Under the pieces are notes generated by a model. That model was not told where the DNA came from and did no database searches. It saw only the letters and a program-made list of their open reading frames with translations. This document shows positions 57,720-64,000 of a stretch of DNA of 64,000 bases, piece by piece. Positions within the stretch are counted from its first letter, which is position 1, and each line of letters opens with the position of its first letter. The stretch spans positions 18,037 to 82,036 of the forward strand of contig JBKPMR010000061.1 of assembly GCA_046732255.1 (NCBI GenBank). The letters run 5' to 3'. The DNA comes from DATBLE01 sp046732255. Lineage in GTDB: Bacteria > Actinomycetota > Thermoleophilia > Gaiellales > Gaiellaceae. The translations under genes and the position numbers were made by a program.

Positions 57720-58413
57720 AGTCGAGCTCGGCCTCTGCGAGAACGCCGTCGAGGCGCTCGCGGCGGCGGCGGCGTCCGATCAGTCGCAGCGCCCACGCAA
57801 GCGCCCGCCGTCGGCCGCCGTCGAGCAGGTCGGTGTCGTGGAAGCACACGTGGACGTAGCCCGGTAGCCGACCGAGCGCGGCACGAGCGGCCATGCCGAG
57901 TGAGTGCGTGGCGGGCAGCTCACGGAGCGACGCCGTGCCGACCCTGAGGGTCGCCGGCTCGGCCAGCGCGAGCCGCGGGGCGCCGGGGGCGAGGTAGGGC
58001 GGTCGAAACGCGGTCGCCGTGCAGTCGGTGACGTCGAGCTCCGCGAGCACGGCGGCGACGCCCTGGTCGATGTACCAGCCTCCACCGGCGAACAGCGCCG
58101 GCCGCAGGCCGCGCTCGTCGAGCCACGTGACCTGCTCGCGCACGACGGCGGCCGGCTCGCCTCCGGTCGGCCGTGCCTGCGTCGGCCCGCCCCAGTGCGT
58201 GTGGAGCCCGAACGGCCCGCGAGCGGCGAGGATCCGGGCGCGTGCGAGCCAGAGCGACTCGCTCTCGCCGGACACGGGATCGGGCGGACGCATCAGCGCC
58301 GCGATCTCGAACCCGCCCGGGCGGCGAGCCTGGAAATCCGAGAACGCGCTCCACGCACGGTCGTCGAGCGGCTGCTCGACGTGGCAGGAAACGACGGCAC
58401 AGGCGTCGGCCAT
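57694..58413 (-). CDS. Polysaccharide-deacetylase-like protein
   Basis: 239 residues. VVSCHVEQPLDD at the N-terminus, FGLHTHWGGP (HxH, possible zinc ligands) and VHVCFHDTDLLDGGRR (His-Asp near the end) are like NodB-type deacetylases with altered spacing. The usual first motif FDDG is not obvious, so catalysis is uncertain. It convergently overlaps the methyltransferase by 26 nt. It is likely involved in trimming N-acetyl groups of the glycan. Confidence 0.6.
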   Translation of the reverse strand: MADACAVVSCHVEQPLDDRAWSAFSDFQARRPGGFEIAALMRPPDPVSGESESLWLARARILAARGPFGLHTHWGGPTQARPTGGEPAAVVREQVTWLDERGLRPALFAGGGWYIDQGVAAVLAELDVTDCTATAFRPPYLAPGAPRLALAEPATLRVGTASLRELPATHSLGMAARAALGRLPGYVHVCFHDTDLLDGGRRRALAWALRLIGRRRRRERLDGVLAEAELDFSAAASVP

Positions 58414-58441
58414 CTCGCCGCCATCGTAGGCTCATTGCCCG

Positions 58442-60319
58442 ATGTGTGGCATCTGCGGGTTGCTCGCGCCGTCCGGCGACCGGCCGGACCCGGCGCTCGT
58501 CGAGCGGATGAACGGCGCCCTCGTCCACCGCGGCCCCGATGAGGGGTCGGTGGACGCGTTCGGGCGCTGCGTCCTCGGCCACCGCCGACTGCGCGTGATC
58601 GACCTCGCAACCGGTAGCCAACCGGTCGAGAACGAGGCCGGCGACGTCGTCGCCGTCTTCAACGGAGAGCTGTACAACTTCCTCGACCTCCGGGCCGAGC
58701 TCGCGGGCCACGCAGTGCGCGGCTCGGGTGACACTCCGGTGATCCCGCACCTGTACGAGGAGTCGGGCCCGGAGTTCGCGTTGCGGCTCGAGGGGATGTT
58801 CGCGATCGCCCTTTGGGACGCAGCCCGCGAGCGGCTCGTGCTCGCCCGCGACCGCGTCGGCAAGAAACCACTGCTGTGGACGCAGCTTCCGGACGGAACG
58901 CTGGCGTTCGCCTCCGAGCTGAAGGCGCTGCTGCGACTGCCGGACGTGCGCCGTGACGTCGACCCGGAGGCCCTCGACGCATACCTGGCGCTCCAGTACG
59001 TCCCGGCCGGGACCGCGCTCCGCGGTGTCGAGAAGCTGCCGCCCGGCCACCTGCTCGTCGCCGAGAACGGCGCGGTCCGGGTGCAGCCGTACTGGTCGCT
59101 TGCTCCGCGCGAGGAGCACCTCGAGGAACCAGAGTGGCTGGAGCGGGTGCGCGAGACCGTCGGCGCGGCAGTGCGGCGGCGGCTCGTCGCAGACGTCCCG
59201 CTCGGCGCGCTCCTCTCGGGCGGGATCGACTCGAGCATCGTCGTCGCCGAGATGGCCGGGGCGGGCGGTCGCGTACGCACGTTCACGGTCGGTTTCGGCG
59301 ACGAGCGCTACGACGAGCGGCAGTACGCACGGGCGGTCGCCGAGCGGTACGGCACGGAGCACGAGGAGATCGTGGTCGAGCCCGACGTGACCGAGCTCCT
59401 CCCCCGGCTCGCCTGCTCGTTCGACGAGCCGCTCGGGGACGAGGCCGCGCTGCCCGAGCTCGTGGTCAGCGAGCTCGCCCGGCAGCGGGTGACGGTCGCG
59501 CTCACCGGGGACGGCGGAGACGAGGCCTTCGCCGGCTACGAGCGGTACGCGGCGGTCGGTCTCGCCGAACGGGTGGCCGTGCCCGGCGTCGGAACGGCCG
59601 CGCGGGCGCTGCGCTGGGCCGGACGTCGCGAGCCGAGGTCGCGCGCGAACCGCGCCGGCAGGTTGCTCGAGCTGGGAGCGCTCCCGGCCGCGGAGCGGTA
59701 CGGGCGGCTGATCGAGGTCTTCCCCGCTGAGCTGCGGGCGGAGCTGTGGGAGCCGTCGTTCATCGCCCGACCCCGACCGGCCTGGGAGCTGCTCGTGCCG
59801 CCCGAGGACGGCATCTCCGGGATCCAGCGGCTCGACGTGCGCACCTATCTCCCCGGCGATCTCCTCCTGAAGGCGGACATCGCCTCGATGGCGCACTCGC
59901 TCGAGCTGCGCTCGCCGCTGCTCGACCATGCCGTGCTCGAGCTCGGCGTGTCGTTGCCGGACTCGCTGAAGGTCGAGGGGCGACGCGGGAAGGTCGCCTT
60001 GCGGCGCGCGTTCGAGGACGCACTCCCGCCAACGGTCGCGCGACGCGGCAAGACCGGGTTCGGCGTGCCGATCGCGCGCTGGTTCCGCGGCGAGCTGCAG
60101 CCGCTCGCCCGGGACGTCCTCCTCGGCGAAACCGCACGGGCACGCGGTCAGTTGCGGCCGACGGCCGTCGCGCGGCTGCTGGACGACCACGTCTCCGGTC
60201 GCGCCGACCATGCGCACCGGCTCTGGTGCCTCCTGATGCTCGAGCTCTGGCAACAGACATACGTCGACGCCGCCGGCCCGGTCGGGACCGCAGGATTTTC
60301 GCCGCCGCGACCGGCATGA
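58442..60319 (+). CDS. asnB: Asparagine synthase (glutamine-hydrolysing)-like amidotransferase
   Basis: 625 residues. The N-terminal class II glutaminase starts MCGICGLLAP with catalytic Cys2, then VHRGPDE and FNGELYNF. The synthetase domain has the PP-loop SGGIDSS at 259-265, GDGGDEAFAGY, and the closing LPPTVARRGKTGFGVPIARW. In glycan loci such genes are often annotated AsnB but may amidate a uronic acid or other acid of the polysaccharide. ATG start divergent from the deacetylase-like gene. The last residues (VGTAGFSPPRPA) are repeat-like. Confidence 0.9.
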   Translation: MCGICGLLAPSGDRPDPALVERMNGALVHRGPDEGSVDAFGRCVLGHRRLRVIDLATGSQPVENEAGDVVAVFNGELYNFLDLRAELAGHAVRGSGDTPVIPHLYEESGPEFALRLEGMFAIALWDAARERLVLARDRVGKKPLLWTQLPDGTLAFASELKALLRLPDVRRDVDPEALDAYLALQYVPAGTALRGVEKLPPGHLLVAENGAVRVQPYWSLAPREEHLEEPEWLERVRETVGAAVRRRLVADVPLGALLSGGIDSSIVVAEMAGAGGRVRTFTVGFGDERYDERQYARAVAERYGTEHEEIVVEPDVTELLPRLACSFDEPLGDEAALPELVVSELARQRVTVALTGDGGDEAFAGYERYAAVGLAERVAVPGVGTAARALRWAGRREPRSRANRAGRLLELGALPAAERYGRLIEVFPAELRAELWEPSFIARPRPAWELLVPPEDGISGIQRLDVRTYLPGDLLLKADIASMAHSLELRSPLLDHAVLELGVSLPDSLKVEGRRGKVALRRAFEDALPPTVARRGKTGFGVPIARWFRGELQPLARDVLLGETARARGQLRPTAVARLLDDHVSGRADHAHRLWCLLMLELWQQTYVDAAGPVGTAGFSPPRPA

Positions 60320-60344
60320 CGGGCGCGGCACCGGACGGCAGGCT

Positions 60345-61658
60345 GTGAATCCAGTCGCGAACGCCGGCGGCGAAGCCGCCGGCGGACCTCGGAAGGGGGC
60401 TCACGGGGGAAACCGGCTGTTTCCCCCGTGGTCGATCGTCGCCGTCGTCGCGGCGCTGCCGCGGCTGGTCGTGCTCCTGGTCGAGCGCCGGGACATCCTG
60501 ACCGCCTTCACCGAGAAGAGCGACGACATTGCGCGGACCTTCGTCGACTCCGGCACCTTCGGATTCATCCCCGGTCACCCGACCGCGTGGACGCAGCCGC
60601 TCTACGCCTGGTTCCTGATCCCGATCTACTGGATCTTCGGCCGGTCGTGGTGGGCGGTCGGACTGATCCAGATCGCCGTCGCGGTCGGCACCGCGCTCCT
60701 CGTGTACGAGCTCGGCCGGCGCTTCGTCTCGAAGCGGGTGGGTCTGGTCGCGGCGGTCGTCGCGACGCTGAACCCGTACCTCGTCTGGCACGACGTGCAC
60801 GAGAACCGCGAGATCCTCGACCAGTTCCTCGCCGTCGCGATCGTGCTGCTCGTGATGATCCTCGCCGGGCGGCGGTCTCTGTGGCTCGCGGCCGCGCTGG
60901 GAGTGACCCTCGGGCTGGCGATCCTCGGGAACACCCGCCTCCTCTTCCTGCCCGTTCTGTGCTGTGGATTCCTCGTCGGTCGCGAGCGCCGGACGTGGGC
61001 GGTCGTCGGCGTCGTCCTCGCCGGTTGTGTGCTCGCCCTGCTCCCCTGGATTGTGCGAAACCGTGTTCAGGTGGGTTGCTTCACGCTCACGACGGACACG
61101 CGGGCGCTGTGGAAGGCGAACAACCTGAACACGTACGACACCCTCGCGCAGGGGAAGTGGATCGACGACGTGCCCCCGCTGCCGAACGAGCCGCCGACAC
61201 CGGAGTTCGCGGGCGCCTACTACGAGGTCTACGGCAAGGTGCTGCCTGTGAACGAGTGCGCGCGCATGCGGGTCTACCGGCACCTCGTCTTCGATTTCTG
61301 GCGTGAGCATTCGGGAGAGAAGGCGAAGCTGGCCGGGCAGGCCTCGGCGATGCTCTGGAACCCGCAGGCGATCCGTACCGAGGGGCGCGCGGAGTCGGGC
61401 GGTGCGGTCGACGCCTTGCGCCGGTGGGCGCAGCCGGCCTACTCGATCCCGCTGTTCGTACTCGGCCTGCTCGGCGTCTGGCTGCTGCCGGGCAGGCTCG
61501 CGCTGCTCGGGGTGGCGCTGCTCGCCTACCAGACGCTGCTGGCTGTCGGCTTCGCCGGGGCGACCCGGTACCGAGTGCCGTGGGACTTTCTCATAGCGCT
61601 GGCGGCGGCCGCTGCCCTGTGGTGGGCGGTCGACCGGCGGAGGCGGGCGGCGAGGTGA
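60345..61658 (+). CDS. Polytopic glycosyltransferase-like protein (GT39/PMT-type)
   Basis: 437 residues and about 10 helices. TEKSDDIARTFVDSGTFGFIPGHPTAWTQPLYAWFL is the first outer loop with the acidic pair typical of dolichyl-phosphate-mannose-type enzymes; WHDVHENREILDQFLAVA follows. The first ~28 residues (GTG 60345 start) are translated from a perfect family-A hairpin; the true protein may start at a later codon near WSIVAVVAALP. It probably transfers a lipid-linked sugar outside the membrane. Coupled to the next GT4 by a GTGA overlap. Confidence 0.75.
   Translation: MNPVANAGGEAAGGPRKGAHGGNRLFPPWSIVAVVAALPRLVVLLVERRDILTAFTEKSDDIARTFVDSGTFGFIPGHPTAWTQPLYAWFLIPIYWIFGRSWWAVGLIQIAVAVGTALLVYELGRRFVSKRVGLVAAVVATLNPYLVWHDVHENREILDQFLAVAIVLLVMILAGRRSLWLAAALGVTLGLAILGNTRLLFLPVLCCGFLVGRERRTWAVVGVVLAGCVLALLPWIVRNRVQVGCFTLTTDTRALWKANNLNTYDTLAQGKWIDDVPPLPNEPPTPEFAGAYYEVYGKVLPVNECARMRVYRHLVFDFWREHSGEKAKLAGQASAMLWNPQAIRTEGRAESGGAVDALRRWAQPAYSIPLFVLGLLGVWLLPGRLALLGVALLAYQTLLAVGFAGATRYRVPWDFLIALAAAAALWWAVDRRRRAAR
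60402..60430. repeat. Hairpin repeat family A, copy e (longest)
   Basis: Perfect 12-bp arms CACGGGGGAAAC / GTTTCCCCCGTG around CGGCT, inside the 5' end of the GT39-like gene. Preceded by GGAAGGGGGCT like copies d and b2. Confidence 0.85.
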
Positions 61659-62719
61659 CTCGAGTCGTCCACGTCCACCGGATCCGCGGGATCGGCGGGT
61701 CGGAGCGGCACCTGCTGACGCTGCTGCCGGCGCTGGCGGCCGAGGGGATCGAGCCCTTGTTCCTGGGCCTCGACGATCCGGGCTGGGCGGTCGAGCCGTT
61801 CTACCGCGAGCTCGGCGTGGAGGCGGTGCGGCTGCCGTGCCCGCGGGACGTCGATCCACGCCTGCTGCGGCGCGTGCGCAGGGAGCTCGCGCGGCTCCGC
61901 CCCGACCTCGTCCACACCCACCTCGTGCACGCAGACGTCTACGGGACGCTCGGGGCGGCGGGCGCGCCGGTCGTCTCCACGAAGCACAACGACGACCCAT
62001 TCCGGCGGGGCCCGTTCCGGTTCGCGGAGCGGCTGCTCACGCGGCGGGCGGCGCGCGTGATCGCGATCACACAGGCGCTGCGGCGGTTCTGCGTCGACGA
62101 GGTCGGGCTGCCGCCGGCGAAGGTGGAGGTCGTCCACTACGGGCTCGACGAGTTGCCCCGGCCGTGGGGCGTCGACCCGCCGATCGAGCTGCCGGACGGC
62201 GCACGGGTGCTGCTCTGCGTCGCCCGGCTCGAGCCGCAGAAGGGCGTCGACCTCGCGGTGCAGGCGCTCGCCCGCGTGCGGAGGGTCGAGCCGCGGGCGG
62301 TGCTGGTGGTGCTCGGCGAGGGCCCGGAGCGGCCGCGTCTGGGCGGCGAAGGGGTCTTCCTTCCAGGTCGGGTCGGTGACGTGGCCGCGTGGTACCGGCG
62401 GGCGGAACTGCTCGTCCATCCCGCGCGCTGGGAGGGGTTCGGGCTGGCGTTGCTCGAGGCGATGCTGGCCGGCAAGCCGGTGGTCGCGACGCGGGTCAGC
62501 TCCGCTCCGGAGATCGTCGCCGACGGCGAGACCGGGCTGCTCGTACCGGCGGACGACGCGGGCGCGCTGGCCGAGGCGTTGTTGGCGGTCCTCAGCGATC
62601 CGGCGCGGGCGGCGGCGATGGGGAAGGCCGGTCTCGCGCGGGCGAGGAGCGAGTTCTCGGTTGCGAGGATGGCCGGGCGGACGGCGGCCGTCTACGCGTC
62701 CGTGAGCGCCGACCGGTAG
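61655..62719 (+). CDS. GT4 glycosyltransferase
   Basis: 354 residues. RVVHVHRIRGIGGSERHLLTLLPALAAEGIEPLFLG is the N-terminal half, RPDLVHTHLVHADVYGTLG and STKHNDDPFRRGPFR follow, and ARWEGFGLALLEAMLAGKPVVATRV is the donor-site EX7E motif. GTG start in a GTGA overlap. Related to the convergent GT4 at its 3' end, with which it shares the VHADVYG/VHADAYG and STKH motifs. Confidence 0.91.
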   Translation: MTRVVHVHRIRGIGGSERHLLTLLPALAAEGIEPLFLGLDDPGWAVEPFYRELGVEAVRLPCPRDVDPRLLRRVRRELARLRPDLVHTHLVHADVYGTLGAAGAPVVSTKHNDDPFRRGPFRFAERLLTRRAARVIAITQALRRFCVDEVGLPPAKVEVVHYGLDELPRPWGVDPPIELPDGARVLLCVARLEPQKGVDLAVQALARVRRVEPRAVLVVLGEGPERPRLGGEGVFLPGRVGDVAAWYRRAELLVHPARWEGFGLALLEAMLAGKPVVATRVSSAPEIVADGETGLLVPADDAGALAEALLAVLSDPARAAAMGKAGLARARSEFSVARMAGRTAAVYASVSADR

Positions 62720-63789
62720 AGGATCTCCGTCCGGTCTACGCAGCGCGCCTCGAGGAAGTCCCGGAGAGCACGGTCGCGGCCGGCGCGGCCCATCTCGGCT
62801 GCCCGCCCCAGGTCGCCCGCGAGCCGGACGATCGCCTCGCGGAGCGGCTCGGCCTCCCCCGGAGCGACGAGCAGCCCGGTCTCGCCGTCGCGGACGAGCT
62901 CGCCGAGACCGCCGATCTCGGCGGCGATCACCGGTCGTGCGCGCTCCATCGCCTCGAGCGCGACCATCCCGAACCCCTCCCCCATCGAGGGCACGACGAC
63001 GATCGCCGAGCGCTCGATCGCGCTCTGGATCGGCGCGACGTACCCGAGGAAGTGCACGGCGTCGGAGATCCCGAGCTCGCGGGCGAGCGCGCGCAGAGCC
63101 GGCTCGAGCGGGCCGCGGCCCGCGATGTCGAGCTCGAGGCCGGGGATCTCCCGCCTCGCGGCCGCGAAGGCACGCAGGAGGACGATATGCCCCTTGATCG
63201 GGATCAGGCGGCCGACGCAGAGGAGCCGCGGGGCCGCGCCGCGGTAGGGGCTGGGCTCGCCGTTCGGCGTGATCCCGTAGTGGACGATCTCGAAGCTGCG
63301 CTCCTGGAAGCCCTCGGTGTTGGCGAGGTAGCGTGCGAGCCCGCGCGAGATCGCGATGTGGACGTGGGCGAGGCTGGCGACGGTGCGATCGCCGAGTGCG
63401 AACAGCGCCCCCTCGCGGAACTCGTTGAAGCCGTGCTTCGTCGAGAACCTGATCGGGACGCGCGCCAGCGTCCCGGCGAGCTGGCCGTAGGCGTCGGCGT
63501 GGACGAGGTGAGTGTGGAGGATGTCGGGCCGGCGGCGGGCGAGGTAGCCGCCGAGTTGGAGAAAGGCGATCGGGTCGACGTCCGCCCGCAGCGGCATCGC
63601 GTCGAGCGGCACGCCTCGTGCCTCGAGAGCGCTGGCGAAGTCCCACGCACCAGGCTCGTTCTCGTGAAGCATCAGCATCCGCACGTCCCACCCGCGCTCG
63701 CGCAGCCGCGGGAGCAGCGAGAGCAGGTGGGCCTCGGATCCGGAGATGCCGGCGACCTTCTGGAGGTGGAGTACGCGTGTCCCGTTCAC
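62692..63789 (-). CDS. GT4 glycosyltransferase
   Basis: 365 residues. RVLHLQKVAGISGSEAHLLSLLPRLRERGWDV, RPDILHTHLVHADAYGQLAG, STKHGFNEFREGALF and SMGEGFGMVALEAMERARPVIAA are visible. GTG start (MNGTRVLHLQ). Upstream in-frame codons translate GGGACAGTCCC repeats and are unlikely to be used. Convergent 28-nt overlap with its paralogue at 61655-62719. Confidence 0.9.
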   Translation of the reverse strand: MNGTRVLHLQKVAGISGSEAHLLSLLPRLRERGWDVRMLMLHENEPGAWDFASALEARGVPLDAMPLRADVDPIAFLQLGGYLARRRPDILHTHLVHADAYGQLAGTLARVPIRFSTKHGFNEFREGALFALGDRTVASLAHVHIAISRGLARYLANTEGFQERSFEIVHYGITPNGEPSPYRGAAPRLLCVGRLIPIKGHIVLLRAFAAARREIPGLELDIAGRGPLEPALRALARELGISDAVHFLGYVAPIQSAIERSAIVVVPSMGEGFGMVALEAMERARPVIAAEIGGLGELVRDGETGLLVAPGEAEPLREAIVRLAGDLGRAAEMGRAGRDRALRDFLEARCVDRTEILYRSALTDA

Positions 63790-64000
63790 GCCTGTCCCTT
63801 CGGGTGCTGTCCGAGGGACAGTCCCTCGTCCCCTCGTTCGGACACGGCCGATCGGAACCGAGCCCGCACCGTTGCGCCGTCCGTCGTCCGTGCAGGACAC
63901 GGCCGGAGGACTGTCCCTTTGACAACGCCGCGCTGGACTGGTCCCAGGGACAGTCCCTTCTGCCCGCATCGGGACACGGCTGCTTCGGCTCGAGGGCCGA
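63790..64000. repeat. Upstream region with GGGACAGTCCC palindromes (family D)
   Basis: 211 nt to the window end, no convincing gene. GAGGGAC-A-GTCCCTC at 63813-63827 and AGGGAC-A-GTCCCT at 63946-63958 are perfect. Further halves (CCTGTCCCTT near 63791, GGACTGTCCCTTT near 63908) and GGACACGGCC words recur. The promoter for the GT4 gene must lie here. Confidence 0.7.

Noticed and set aside
63786..63977. 63-codon minus-strand frame upstream of the last GT4
   Set aside because: It translates the GGGACAGTCCC repeats (GLSLG words) and is not a real protein.

Overview
The window is GC-rich, gene-dense chromosomal DNA of an actinobacterium. Evidence: frequent GTG and TTG starts, very many 4-nt stop/start overlaps, a complete-looking set of coenzyme F420 genes with an F420-dependent glucose-6-phosphate dehydrogenase, and actinobacterial-type HemE/HemH. 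My best guess is a deep-branching group such as Thermoleophilia (Gaiellales/Solirubrobacterales-like). That is inferred from overall gene style, with no marker gene to confirm it. There are no phage genes, transposase genes or CRISPR arrays.

Left part (1-12.3 kb): a partial amidase and a PPOX-class (F420/flavin) enzyme follow a fused CofG-CofH (FbiC). Divergent from FbiC are cofC and fgd. A macro-domain gene faces fgd. A GAF-GGDEF-GAF-GAF protein comes next, then cofD-cofE, then a PolX/PHP-family protein whose polymerase palm looks catalytically dead.

Middle part (12.3-28.7 kb): a Wzt-like ABC ATPase and its likely Wzm-like permease are separated by about 3.7 kb. Between them lie hemE-hemH, an Ig-like-domain gene and a VapBC-type module. 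Hairpins of one repeat family sit at most junctions between these blocks. Upstream of the permease, in a tight operon, are sugar-modifying and transfer genes: methyltransferases, a DegT aminotransferase, an NAD epimerase and a GT2. A WecA-like phosphoglycosyltransferase fused to a CapD-type Rossmann domain and a large GT39-like membrane protein follow on the plus strand.

Right part (28.7-64 kb): a surface-glycan locus. It holds about nine GT4-like transferases, two GT2 enzymes, five polytopic membrane glycosyltransferase-like proteins, GDP-mannose 4,6-dehydratase, a GDP-fucose-synthase-like enzyme, further SDRs, methyltransferases, a WbaP/WcaJ-type initiating sugar-phosphate transferase, an asparagine-synthase-like amidotransferase and a deacetylase-like protein. 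Interspersed are a Phd/PIN toxin-antitoxin pair, an AAA ATPase with its own operator-like palindrome, and a class II tRNA-like sequence. The simplest reading is lipid-linked assembly of a fucose/deoxysugar-containing, methylated polysaccharide, exported by the Wzm/Wzt pair.

The least explained signal is a dense set of small palindromic elements of at least five sequence families, several of them inside genes, plus a 165-bp foldback element. The other notable signal is a set of genes whose only plausible start is a CTG inside a CTGA overlap.
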